28,282 bases of DNA from a virus. A program made the position numbers and the translations under genes. The notes beneath the pieces are model-generated. The model was not told the DNA's origin and searched no databases. It saw only the letters and a program-made list of their open reading frames with translations. Location of the stretch: IMG/VR virus record IMGVR_UViG_3300001533_000703, positions 1-28,282 of that record, one strand, 5' to 3'. Below are positions 5,984 to 13,221 of the stretch, piece by piece; the first letter of the stretch is position 1, and each line of letters begins with the position of its first letter.

Positions 5984-7620
5984 TGGTACAGTTTTCAAAT
6001 GAAACTATAGGTAATACTTTAGACTCTAGAGATATTATGTATATTGATGGTGTTGATTATTTACATCCTGAGTATACTAAATATTATGATAGATGGCAAA
6101 AGATACGGGATTTACTTGAGGGTGAAGATGAGTTAAAGAAGTCTGGTAAACGGGAGACTTATTTACCGAGATTGAATGGGCACACAAGGACAATGGAGGG
6201 TAATGCAGATTACTACTCTTTTGTGGAGTATGCTTCTCTGTACAATGCAACAGGGCGCTCTGTGGATGCTTACCGTGGTCTGTTGAATCGCAAACTTCCC
6301 CATATTGTTTTGCCAAAAGAAATTGAAGATATAGCGACAAAATTTACTATAAAAGGCGAGAGTATTTATACGTTTATTGAGCAGGTTGAGGTTGAGGTTA
6401 TTGCAACAAATAGAGTGGGTGTTTTTGTAGATCATCCCTATGTTGACCCAAATAATAAACTATCTAAAGCGGATGCAAAAAGATTAAATATGATGCCATA
6501 TGCGACATTATACCCTGCTGAGACTATTATCAATTGGGAAGAAAAACGGATAAATAACCGTATTGTGACTACTTTAGTAGTTTTGCGTGAGGTTGAATTA
6601 GTGCGTTTGTCTAGTCTATCTCCTCAACAGGTCATTACATATCGCATATTAGAGTTGGACGATGACGGGCATTATAGACAAATTATTGTACAGCCTGAAA
6701 AAATGCAGGATAATAGTCTTGGCAGAACTACAAAAACGTATAATGTAGTTAAAGAGGTGATGTATCCAAAGCAGAATGGGAAATATATGACGTATATTCC
6801 TTTTTACCCCGTTACTGCGCAAGGAATTACTTGGGAGCTTAATAAATCTGTCATTGAAGATTTAGTGAATGTGAATATCAGTCATTTTAGAAATACGGCT
6901 ATTCATGAAAAGGCGCTTATTTGGACAGCGAGTCCTACTGCTGTTTTTAGCGGGTTGCCTGATGATACTACGAGTGTAGCTATTGGTTCTAGTCAGGGTA
7001 TTATCATTGCTCCCGGCGGTACGGCAAAATATTTGGAATATGAGGGTATGGGACTTGGTAGTTTAGAAAATGCTCTTACAAAGAAAGAACAGCAGATGGC
7101 TATTCTAGGAGCTAAAATACTTGCCACTGAGGTTAATGGGGTTGAGTCAGGTGAAGCCGCCATGATTCACCGTGCCGGTGAGCAGGGCATATTAGCAGAC
7201 ATTGCCACTACTGTTGGTGGAGCTATGGAAAAGCTCATCCGTATTATTTGTGATTGGCGTAGTATTAATTATCGTGATGCTGATATCATGGTTGATATTA
7301 ATAAGGATTATACTCCTGCGGTTATTGATGCCAATACAATTATTGCCATTGGTAAAGAGGTTGAGGTAGGCAGATTAAGCTATGAGTCATACATAGGCGC
7401 TATGCAGAGAGGTGAGATTATACCGCCTACAAGAAGCGCCGAAGAAGAGCGTAGATTAATAAACAAGGCATATTCTCCTACTACTATGGCTACAAAGGAG
7501 CAGATTAAGTACATTGACAAAACGTATAAAAAACAATTAGATAAAGAGAAAGAAGAGAAAAGTGTTATAGCACAAACAATTATGGGAGGTGAAGACGATG
7601 CCGAGGATGATATGCAGTAA
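5983..7620 (+). CDS. Portal protein (DUF4055 family)
   Basis: The N-terminal pattern (HPEYTKYYDRWQKIRDLLEG, then GKRETYLPRL and YNATGRSVDAYRGLLNRKLP) is that of DUF4055 proteins, which occupy the portal position after the large terminase. A portal forms the dodecameric ring at the capsid vertex through which DNA enters and leaves, and it binds the terminase and head-tail connectors. The length (545 residues) fits. The C-terminal 50 residues are charged and helical (KEQIKYIDKTYKKQLDKEKE). The start overlaps the terminase stop by one base and the end overlaps the next small gene by 23 bases. Confidence 0.85.
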   Translation: MVQFSNETIGNTLDSRDIMYIDGVDYLHPEYTKYYDRWQKIRDLLEGEDELKKSGKRETYLPRLNGHTRTMEGNADYYSFVEYASLYNATGRSVDAYRGLLNRKLPHIVLPKEIEDIATKFTIKGESIYTFIEQVEVEVIATNRVGVFVDHPYVDPNNKLSKADAKRLNMMPYATLYPAETIINWEEKRINNRIVTTLVVLREVELVRLSSLSPQQVITYRILELDDDGHYRQIIVQPEKMQDNSLGRTTKTYNVVKEVMYPKQNGKYMTYIPFYPVTAQGITWELNKSVIEDLVNVNISHFRNTAIHEKALIWTASPTAVFSGLPDDTTSVAIGSSQGIIIAPGGTAKYLEYEGMGLGSLENALTKKEQQMAILGAKILATEVNGVESGEAAMIHRAGEQGILADIATTVGGAMEKLIRIICDWRSINYRDADIMVDINKDYTPAVIDANTIIAIGKEVEVGRLSYESYIGAMQRGEIIPPTRSAEEERRLINKAYSPTTMATKEQIKYIDKTYKKQLDKEKEEKSVIAQTIMGGEDDAEDDMQ

Positions 7621-7753
7621 GGACGGCAAGCCGGGGTATAAATGGGGTGATACCGGGCATTGCTACACGTATACTCCCGGTAACGGTAAGCAGAGAGAGG
7701 ACGCAAAAAAGAAAGCAGACAGGCAGGGGAGAGCGATAGAAGCAAATAAATAA
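7598..7753 (+). CDS. Small conserved phage protein (51 residues)
   Basis: This short gene starts at ATG 7598 with GGGAGGTGA just upstream, inside the end of the portal gene. It encodes MPRMICSKDGKPGYKWGDTG, followed by HCYTYTPGNGK and a basic helical tail ending GRAIEANK. From memory, very similar small proteins with a CSKDGKPGYKWG...CYTYTPGN core recur between the portal and capsid genes of other siphophages, but their role is unknown. Two cysteines (C6, C22) might bind metal. It could be a minor head protein or an assembly factor. The strong ribosome site, conserved-looking pattern and position support it as real. Confidence 0.75.
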   Translation: MPRMICSKDGKPGYKWGDTGHCYTYTPGNGKQREDAKKKADRQGRAIEANK

Positions 7754-7761
7754 AAGCTATG

Positions 7762-7790
7762 AAACCGATTCCTACGGAGTAGGTAGGTTT
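7762..7790 (+). promoter_or_regulatory. Stem-loop over the scaffold gene leader
   Basis: AAACC (7762-7766) can pair with GGTTT (7786-7790), and CCTAC (7771-7775) with GTAGG (7779-7783) around a GGA loop. The structure includes the GGAG/TAGG Shine-Dalgarno region of the scaffold start at 7796, so it could modulate scaffold translation. It also contains a 7-codon ORF, MKPIPTE, ending at TAG 7780-7782. No U-run typical of a terminator follows. Confidence 0.35.
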
Positions 7791-7795
7791 TGAGT

Positions 7796-8698
7796 ATGAA
7801 CAAACCAGAGGTTATTAGTATGCCGTATGATGTAGGTGATGTAAAAAGTGTGCAGAAATTTTTAGGGGAGATGAAAGAAAAGTTTAATTCTATAAATAGT
7901 GTGTTACCGGAAGGGGCTGAGAAGGTAGATTTTGATTCATTCTCTGAATCCTTTTTTAATGCCAATGAAGGCATTTTGAAAAATAGGGATGCTTTGAAGA
8001 CGGAAAAGCTTGCTTTAAACACAAAATTAGAGGAAACAAGCAAGACTTTAAAAGAATATGAAGAGAAAATAGGCTCTATTGACGAAACTTTACCGGACAA
8101 GTATAATAAGACAATTGAAGAATTAAATGCACTCAAAGATTCCGTAAAGGACGGTAGTGTAGACATTGATGTGATAAAAGCCCGCCATGAGGCTGAAAAA
8201 AAGAAGCTCGAGGCTGAAGTTGCTAAATCGTGGGAAGAAAAACTCAATGGTGCATTGGGTGAGGTTGATTCTTATAAGAATGCATCAGAGACTTTTCAGA
8301 ATTTGTATTTTAATACATTAAAGAAGGACAGTCTTGTTGATGACTTGGATAGGATAAAAGTCAATCCAGAGGATAGACCATTAATTTTACAAGCTAATCT
8401 GAGCAGAGCTGAGGTTGCAGAAGATGGTGAAGGCGGTTATGCCGTATTTTACCGCACAGATAAAGGCGAGTTAGTTTCTGGTCAAGAATTTTGGGATAAA
8501 TGGGCTGTTAGCGATCATAACCAAAAGTACATTCTTGCTGAAGAAAATAATGGTGGCGGTGCTTCAGGTGCTCCTTCTAAAGGAAACACATTAAGCAAAC
8601 GTGACCAATTAATTAAGCAGCTGCAAGAATCACAAGACCTTAAAGAAAGACTCCGCCTTACTGAAGAGATTTCTAAACTGAATAAAAACAGTAAATAA
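7796..8698 (+). CDS. Capsid scaffolding protein
   Basis: This 300-residue protein is rich in Lys, Glu and Leu, with long predicted coiled-coil stretches at about residues 65-180 (LNTKLEETSKTLKEYEEKI, ARHEAEKKKLEAEVAKSWEE). It ends with a basic helix (QESQDLKERLRLTEEISK). Composition and position, directly upstream of the major capsid gene, are those of a scaffold that nucleates procapsid assembly and is expelled before packaging. The start is taken at ATG 7796 rather than TTG 7790, since the GGAG/TAGG Shine-Dalgarno is too close to the TTG. A GGAGG site for the capsid gene follows the stop. Confidence 0.8.
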   Translation: MNKPEVISMPYDVGDVKSVQKFLGEMKEKFNSINSVLPEGAEKVDFDSFSESFFNANEGILKNRDALKTEKLALNTKLEETSKTLKEYEEKIGSIDETLPDKYNKTIEELNALKDSVKDGSVDIDVIKARHEAEKKKLEAEVAKSWEEKLNGALGEVDSYKNASETFQNLYFNTLKKDSLVDDLDRIKVNPEDRPLILQANLSRAEVAEDGEGGYAVFYRTDKGELVSGQEFWDKWAVSDHNQKYILAEENNGGGASGAPSKGNTLSKRDQLIKQLQESQDLKERLRLTEEISKLNKNSK

Positions 8699-8715
8699 AC
8701 TTTGGAGGATTTTTT

Positions 8716-9621
8716 ATGGCACAGATTGCTGGTATTACTGATTATTGGAACAGTCCTAACTATGAGGGACTTTTATGGACAGCAGATGCAGTGCCCGGTC
8801 GTGGTACTGGCACTCCTTTCCTTACGATTATGGGCGGGCTGAATGGCGCTAACATGCGCGTCGTCCCTGACTTTGATTATGCTATGACTGCTGAGTATGA
8901 CTTTGCGGCTCCTGCACAGCCGGATATTGATGAGACCGATTCTTTAACCGCTCCTGATGCGGCTTCTCCGGTACTTTCTCAGTCTCGTAATGCGCTGAAT
9001 ATTTATCAGGAAGCAGTTCATGTTTCTTACAAGAAACTGTCTACTGCAAGCCGTATGGCTACTGATGTTGTAGTAGGCTCTGTGGGGTATTGGGCGACTG
9101 ACCTCAGCCGTGAGGAACAGCTTATTGCTGAACGCAAGGCTTATATCATGCAGAAAATTGCTCGTGATGCAAACTATACGTTTATGAATGGTACGTATCA
9201 GCAGTCTGAGAGCAACACGGAGTCTTCTAAGACTCGTGGTGTTATTACTGCTTGTTCTGCCAATGCTACTGCTGCTGGTTCGGTTGAGTTAAGCGAAGAG
9301 CTTATGCAGACTCTTTTTGAGGATGTTGCAGAAAATTCTAGTGGACAGGCTTTTCAGCAGATGCCTATTCTTTTTGTTCCGGCAAAACAGAAATACAATA
9401 TTTCTAAGATTTACGGCAAACAGCCGGATTCTTGGTCTATTGGTGGGGTTAATGTTGAGACCATTATGACTGACTTTGGTCAGGTTGGTGTTATTTATGA
9501 ACCGATGGTTCAGGCGTCTGGTGCTTCTACGGACACCATTGCACTTATCGCAATGAACGTTTGCCGTCCGGTTTTCAACCCTGTTGTAACTAACGAAGGC
9601 GTTGCAGGACTCTTTCTGTAG
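8716..9621 (+). CDS. Major capsid protein (SU10-like), prematurely stopped
   Basis: The 301-residue product has the features of the SU10-type HK97-fold major capsid family: an N-terminal TPFLTIMGGLNG stretch, SLTAPD, IYQEAVHVSYKKLSTASRM, and KIARDANYTFMNGTYQ with TRGVI. It would form the hexamers and pentamers of the shell. The expected C-terminus is missing. An exact 13-base tandem duplication (9608-9633) introduces a TAG at 9619-9621, and the normal continuation (YEDLAKTGAG onward) lies downstream in the +1 frame up to 9754. Without the duplication the protein would have 341 residues. A strong GGAGG site supports the start. Confidence 0.9.
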   Translation: MAQIAGITDYWNSPNYEGLLWTADAVPGRGTGTPFLTIMGGLNGANMRVVPDFDYAMTAEYDFAAPAQPDIDETDSLTAPDAASPVLSQSRNALNIYQEAVHVSYKKLSTASRMATDVVVGSVGYWATDLSREEQLIAERKAYIMQKIARDANYTFMNGTYQQSESNTESSKTRGVITACSANATAAGSVELSEELMQTLFEDVAENSSGQAFQQMPILFVPAKQKYNISKIYGKQPDSWSIGGVNVETIMTDFGQVGVIYEPMVQASGASTDTIALIAMNVCRPVFNPVVTNEGVAGLFL

Positions 9622-9633
9622 ACTCTTTCTGTA
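9608..9633 (+). repeat. 13-bp perfect tandem duplication within the capsid gene
   Basis: GACTCTTTCTGTA at 9608-9620 is repeated exactly at 9621-9633. The junction forms the TAG stop. Reading straight across gives ...GLFL-stop. Deleting either copy restores one continuous frame, GLFLYEDLAKTG. Skipping from CTG 9616-9618 to CTG 9629-9631 would give the same protein. Confidence 0.95.
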
Positions 9634-9754
9634 TGAAGACCTTGCGAAGACCGGTGCTGGGTACAAGGGTCAGTTCTTGGCTCATATGGGCATTGACTAT
9701 GCTAATGAGAAGATGCATGGTAAGATTACTGAGCTTGTTCAGAGCAGAATTTAA
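9632..9754 (+). pseudogene. Displaced C-terminus of the major capsid protein
   Basis: Forty codons in the +1 frame relative to the capsid ORF, ending in TAA at 9752-9754, encode YEDLAKTGAGYKGQFLAHMG followed by IDYANEKMHGKITELVQSRI. This is the expected end of an SU10-type capsid protein, where a YExLAKTG...KGQ...GIDY...MHGKIT pattern closes the fold. It has no start codon or ribosome site of its own at its beginning. It is made only if the ribosome skips 13 bases or shifts frame, or if the duplication is absent in the true genome. Confidence 0.85.
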
Positions 9755-9760
9755 TATAAT

Positions 9761-9802
9761 ATAAATGGAACGAACGTGGGGCGTATGCCCCACTACATTT
9801 AT
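9761..9802 (+). terminator. Long stem-loop after the capsid gene (partial terminator or RNA stabiliser)
   Basis: The inner stem GTGGGGC (9776-9782) and GCCCCAC (9787-9793) closes a GTAT loop. The outer arms ATAAATG (9761-9767) and CATTTAT (9796-9802) are also exactly complementary. No proper U-tract follows and the GGAGG of the next gene begins right after. It is more likely an attenuating or mRNA-protecting hairpin that helps set capsid protein above downstream products than a full stop. Confidence 0.55.
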
Positions 9803-9813
9803 GGAGGTTACGT

Positions 9814-10773
9814 ATGCTTAAAGATTATATGGTAAAGAATCCGGCGTTGAACAAAACATTGTTTGACAAATGGACAATTAGAAAAGAATCTGATGGGACT
9901 ATCCCTGTAAACAGGTTTGTTGAGATAGATGGCTCTACAGAAAAGGTTGAGGTTGCTGGTGCTAGTTCAGTCCGTGTTATTGGTGCAAATCAGGACAAGG
10001 CTAGAGCAGATGGTGACTTTTTTGATGTAGAAAATGGAGCTGTTGAAGTAGTTACAGGTGGACCTGTGGTTGCAGGACAGAGAGTAAAAGCAGGGGCGTC
10101 AGGTAAAGCGGTAGCTTTTATTGACAGTGTACTAGCTGACACGGAGATTGTGGCTGTAGACGGTGCGGATTTTACGAATCAGCCTGATGATGATACTATA
10201 ACTGTTGTTTCTTCTAGTGCTGATGATGATACTCAGACGCTTACGGTATACGGTATTGATGATAGTGGTGCATTTATTTCTCAGGAATTTGAGTTAGATG
10301 GTACTACGGATGTTGATAGTACAGATGCTGATTGGTCTGTGGTTTGTGGTGCTATCCTTGATTCTGCTTGTGCTGGTGATGTAGAGATTTCTGAGAAGAG
10401 TGGTGGGCTTGAGATTGTTACTATATCGGCTGGCGATTTAAGTGCAGGTATAGAAACTATAACTGACGGTTTTGCTTATAGTAGCAAGGTTAACGTAGTT
10501 GCTGATGGTGCGAGCACTAAAAAGCTTATTGTAGTGCATCAGGCTACTGAGGGTGCTTCTGAGACTAATCTGCTTGCTACCTTAAACGGTACCACTGATG
10601 TTGCTCTTGGGACTGCTAGTTATAAAATTACTAAAATGATGATTGGTGATGTTGAAGATACCGTTGAAGTTTCTGCTAAAGTGAACAGCACAGAAGACGA
10701 TCTCAAGTTGAGTGTTGGGCGTGCATTGACTGATGGTGATGATGGTGATACGATAACAGTATTGATGGGTTAA
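9814..10773 (+). CDS. Capsid decoration (cement) protein-like
   Basis: Residues 1-105 (SSVRVIGANQDKARADGDFF, VVTGGPVVAGQRVKAGASGK) resemble the small beta-rich decoration proteins of the DUF2190 type encoded right after the major capsid gene. The remaining 200 residues are very acidic and rich in Asp, Thr and Ser (FTNQPDDDTITVVSSSADDD), with a repeated beta pattern typical of surface-exposed Ig-like or fibre domains. The protein probably sits on the outer capsid surface. GGAGG upstream supports the start. It has no membrane segment. The N-terminal assignment is moderate and the C-terminal domain is unidentified. Confidence 0.6.
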   Translation: MLKDYMVKNPALNKTLFDKWTIRKESDGTIPVNRFVEIDGSTEKVEVAGASSVRVIGANQDKARADGDFFDVENGAVEVVTGGPVVAGQRVKAGASGKAVAFIDSVLADTEIVAVDGADFTNQPDDDTITVVSSSADDDTQTLTVYGIDDSGAFISQEFELDGTTDVDSTDADWSVVCGAILDSACAGDVEISEKSGGLEIVTISAGDLSAGIETITDGFAYSSKVNVVADGASTKKLIVVHQATEGASETNLLATLNGTTDVALGTASYKITKMMIGDVEDTVEVSAKVNSTEDDLKLSVGRALTDGDDGDTITVLMG

Positions 10774-10795
10774 CTTAATATGCGGAGGAAGAAGC

Positions 10796-11317
10796 ATGGT
10801 ATTTGTAGGAAATGGAAAAGTATGGGACGCGAAGAAGAAAAAAGTTCTTTGTAATTTTGGTACAAACGGTGTATTAAATACTTCAGACCCCTATGTGATT
10901 GATAGGTTGCATGAAATGGGGTATACTGAAGCTGATAATAGTGATATGGTTGCTGTAGAGATGTGTAATTCAGTAAATGTTGACTGGCGAGAGAGATACG
11001 AATTACTGAAAGAAAAACACACAGCGCTACAGGCGGCATATACTAGTATTAAAAAGAAGCTTGATGATATTGAATCTACTGTTCATATTCCTGTATCGGT
11101 AGCATCTGCTGAAGAGGCAACGGAAGAGCAACAGGAAAACAACTACATTGTTGATGGTGAGTTGTTACCGAAGAATTATGAGGAAATGAACATTATGAAG
11201 CTTAAAAGCTTTTTATCTAGACATGGGTATGATACCAAAGAGGTTCGTTCTTTTCCTAAAGAAAAAGTGCTGATATCAGTTACTAAATTATTAACTGATA
11301 AAGGTTTAGTGGATTAA
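10796..11317 (+). CDS. Hypothetical head-region protein with Rho N / HeH-like C-terminus
   Basis: The N-terminal 45 residues (FGTNGVLNTSDPYVIDRLHE) match a motif common in small phage proteins located after decoration genes. The middle (about residues 60-100) is a short coiled coil. The last 45 residues (MNIMKLKSFLSRHGYDTKEV) look like a Rho N-terminal or HeH/SAP-type helix-extension-helix, a nucleic-acid or DNA-end binding fold. A GGAGG site supports the start. An intrinsic terminator follows directly (11323-11348). The role is unknown; a minor head or DNA-contacting protein is plausible. Confidence 0.6.
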   Translation: MVFVGNGKVWDAKKKKVLCNFGTNGVLNTSDPYVIDRLHEMGYTEADNSDMVAVEMCNSVNVDWRERYELLKEKHTALQAAYTSIKKKLDDIESTVHIPVSVASAEEATEEQQENNYIVDGELLPKNYEEMNIMKLKSFLSRHGYDTKEVRSFPKEKVLISVTKLLTDKGLVD

Positions 11318-11322
11318 TACGG

Positions 11323-11348
11323 TGGGGGTGGCAATCACCCCCATTTTT
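11323..11348 (+). terminator. Rho-independent terminator
   Basis: Stem TGGGGGTG (11323-11330) and CACCCCCA (11336-11343) with a GCAAT loop is followed by five T residues (11344-11348). This is the best intrinsic terminator in the window. It separates the head genes from the next gene at 11364. It is probably leaky or antiterminated, as no clear promoter follows. Confidence 0.8.
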
Positions 11349-11363
11349 AATATGGAGAATATT

Positions 11364-11669
11364 ATGGCAAAATTTATACGAGAAGTGCTTCTTGATGAGG
11401 TGGAGGCTGATGGGGCGAGTAGTGCTAAGCTTGTTGAGATGTATAATATAGTTACTTTTCAGGTTACATCAAGTTCTGTTACTACGGGGGCTACAGTTAC
11501 ATTAGAGGCTTCTTTGGATGGCGATAATTGGGCTGTATATGAAACCTATGCAATAGATTCAAATACTACTAAAATGCTTACTGCTGTTGCTAAATTAAAA
11601 TATGTTCGTGCTCAAGTGAGTAGTTACACTGATGGCAAATACACAGTTATTGTCATGGCGGGGGATTAA
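11364..11669 (+). CDS. Small beta-rich decoration-like protein
   Basis: The 101-residue product starts MAKFIREVLLDEVEADG and has a beta-sandwich rhythm (TGATVTLEASLDGDNWAVYE, LKYVRAQVSSYTDGKYTV). That layout is seen in discoidin-like or fibronectin-like accessory proteins on phage heads or tails. The start is ATG 11364 with GGAG 6 bases upstream; a GTG further upstream would lie inside the terminator. The stop follows a run of five G. In the -1 frame the reading continues as LITATTAVIELRWYEED to 11718, so the natural C-terminus may be longer. Function is inferred only from pattern and position. Confidence 0.55.
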   Translation: MAKFIREVLLDEVEADGASSAKLVEMYNIVTFQVTSSSVTTGATVTLEASLDGDNWAVYETYAIDSNTTKMLTAVAKLKYVRAQVSSYTDGKYTVIVMAGD

Positions 11670-11733
11670 TAACGGCAACCACAGCAGTGATAGAATTAAG
11701 ATGGTATGAAGAAGATTAAACGCGAGGTGAGAT

Positions 11734-12258
11734 ATGGCTTTTGTAGTTGAAGATGGAACAGGGCTTTCTACAGCAACGAGTTATGTTGATTTAGATTTTG
11801 CTGATGTGTATGCAGACTCTTTCTTTTCTCAGACGGACTACGACACGTGGAGTGGGAAGGGGGATGCAGATAAAGAACGGTATTTAAACAGAGCCTCCAA
11901 ATACATTGATAGGACATACGTGTTTCTTGGGGAAAAGTCTTCCGCTTCACAAGCATTAGAATTTCCAAGAGACAGTCTTTATGATGTAGATGAGGAATTA
12001 ATATCCGGTGTTCCTGATGTTATTAAAGAAGCCGTTTGTCTTGTTGCTCAAAGACTTATGAATGGTACTAGTATGGATGCTGACATGGATAGGGGCGGAG
12101 CAATTATTCGTGAAAAGGTAGATACGATTGATATTACATATAGTTCTGGGGCTTCTCCATACAAAAAGTTTGTTGAGATTGATAATTTGCTTAAAGCAAG
12201 CGGATTAATGCAGAGTAATAGAAACAGTATGGTGAATGTGCGTTTAGTAACGGGGTAA
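11734..12258 (+). CDS. Head-tail connector (DnaT_2-like family)
   Basis: The opening FVVEDGTGLSTATSYVDLDF, the block YLNRASKYIDRTYVFLGEKS, and QALEFPRDSLYD before IPDVIKEA-like residues are diagnostic of the family annotated as putative DnaT-like ssDNA-binding protein. In phages it sits between head and tail genes and is thought to be the adaptor that binds the portal. The usual annotation name is misleading, since there is no primosome context. The length (174 residues) is normal. Preceded by GAGGTGA. It is the first gene of the connector block. Confidence 0.75.
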   Translation: MAFVVEDGTGLSTATSYVDLDFADVYADSFFSQTDYDTWSGKGDADKERYLNRASKYIDRTYVFLGEKSSASQALEFPRDSLYDVDEELISGVPDVIKEAVCLVAQRLMNGTSMDADMDRGGAIIREKVDTIDITYSSGASPYKKFVEIDNLLKASGLMQSNRNSMVNVRLVTG

Positions 12259-12262
12259 CATT

Positions 12263-12655
12263 ATGGATTATACGGCGTTAAAAGAGCGGGCTTCTGCACT
12301 TATAAATAGGTATAGCACATTAACCATATCGTACTCAAGAGTTGATACGTCTGGCTATACGAAACAATATGACCCCGCAACAGACGCCTTTGTGTGGTAT
12401 CGTAGTGGGTCTATTGTTTCTGAACCCACCGCAACTACATATTCCGGTACTTGTATTGAGGTTAATGCTAGTGATTACTTTAAGGCGAAAGGATATGTTA
12501 AAGAGAGTGATAGAATATTTATTACAAATGACATACCAAAGCCGTTAAAAAATGAAGTAATCACTGTTGGCGGTGAAGATTATACGGTATACCGTGTACA
12601 GACAATCAGCCCTGGTGGTACGGATGTGTTATATCGAATATATGCGAGAGTGTAA
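12263..12655 (+). CDS. Head-tail joining / head closure protein
   Basis: This 130-residue beta-rich protein has the layout of phage head-closure (stopper) proteins: a short N-terminal helix, a Tyr/Thr-rich middle and a C-terminal barrel with IFITNDIPKPLKNEVITVGG and YTVYRVQTISPGG. Those motifs, a position to place an interface loop then a Gly-Gly turn and a P-G-G near the end, recur in proteins between the connector and tail-completion genes. It would close the portal channel before tail joining. The assignment rests on gene order and pattern, not on a catalytic motif. Confidence 0.6.
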   Translation: MDYTALKERASALINRYSTLTISYSRVDTSGYTKQYDPATDAFVWYRSGSIVSEPTATTYSGTCIEVNASDYFKAKGYVKESDRIFITNDIPKPLKNEVITVGGEDYTVYRVQTISPGGTDVLYRIYARV

Positions 12656-12657
12656 TT

Positions 12658-13221
12658 ATGGAAAGTTTTAGTAAACAGGTAGATAAAGCTATTACTAATA
12701 TTCTTGATGGTTTTAAGAATACGATAGCGGGTACTACTGTTGAGCTGTTTGGTGAAGTGGTTGCTAAAACACCGATAAAATCTGGGCATACGATAAGCAG
12801 TTGGAAGGCTTCTGTGGGCACCTCTGTTATTCCTACACAGCAGTTTTATTTTTCTGAGTATGTTCCTTCAAAGCCTACTGCTTTTGGGATATCAAAGACT
12901 TTTGTTGGTACGATTGAGGGTCCCATACATAATGCAGAAATAGGCACTGGTTTTACTTTAATGAATGATGCTGATAGTACTGAGGAGGGAGAGCCTAAAA
13001 TTTTAGTGCTTGAGAATGGTGGGTACGATTCGATACCAACGCATGAGACTGACCCCGACCCACCGTATTATCCTGAGAGTGTGTATCAACCACCGTTCAC
13101 TTTATTAACTGGCGGTGCGGGTGGAGCAATATCTAAAAAAGCACCGTATGGCATGGTTAAGGTGTCTTTAGCTGATTCTGGTAGAATTTTTCATAGTCAA
13201 TTTAATAAATGGGGTAAATAG
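12658..13221 (+). CDS. Neck / tail completion protein (HK97 gp10-like)
   Basis: The 187-residue protein has an N-terminal helix, then VVAKTPIKSGHTISSWKASV, which is the (V/A)...TP(V/I)xSG..R/S.W pattern of gp10-like proteins. The central part is loop-rich (PTHETDPDPPYYPESVYQ), and it ends with ISKKAPYGMVKVSL, close to the family's APxGMV motif. Such proteins join the finished tail to the head connector. It starts two bases after the previous stop with no clear Shine-Dalgarno, so translation is probably coupled. It is followed immediately by the tail terminator. Confidence 0.7.
   Translation: MESFSKQVDKAITNILDGFKNTIAGTTVELFGEVVAKTPIKSGHTISSWKASVGTSVIPTQQFYFSEYVPSKPTAFGISKTFVGTIEGPIHNAEIGTGFTLMNDADSTEEGEPKILVLENGGYDSIPTHETDPDPPYYPESVYQPPFTLLTGGAGGAISKKAPYGMVKVSLADSGRIFHSQFNKWGK

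Noticed and set aside
7663-8247. Long minus-strand ORF of 194 codons opposite the scaffold gene
   Set aside because: It is antisense to a Lys/Glu-rich coiled-coil gene. Ser/Phe-rich shadow ORFs are expected there, and it has no ribosome site that I can see.
9755-9760. TATAAT after the capsid gene as a promoter for the decoration gene
   Set aside because: The nearest -35-like TTGTTC is only 14 bases away, and the sequence lies at the foot of a stem-loop.
11322-11363. Upstream GTG start for the small decoration-like protein
   Set aside because: It lies within the terminator hairpin and has no ribosome site, while ATG 11364 has GGAG at good spacing.
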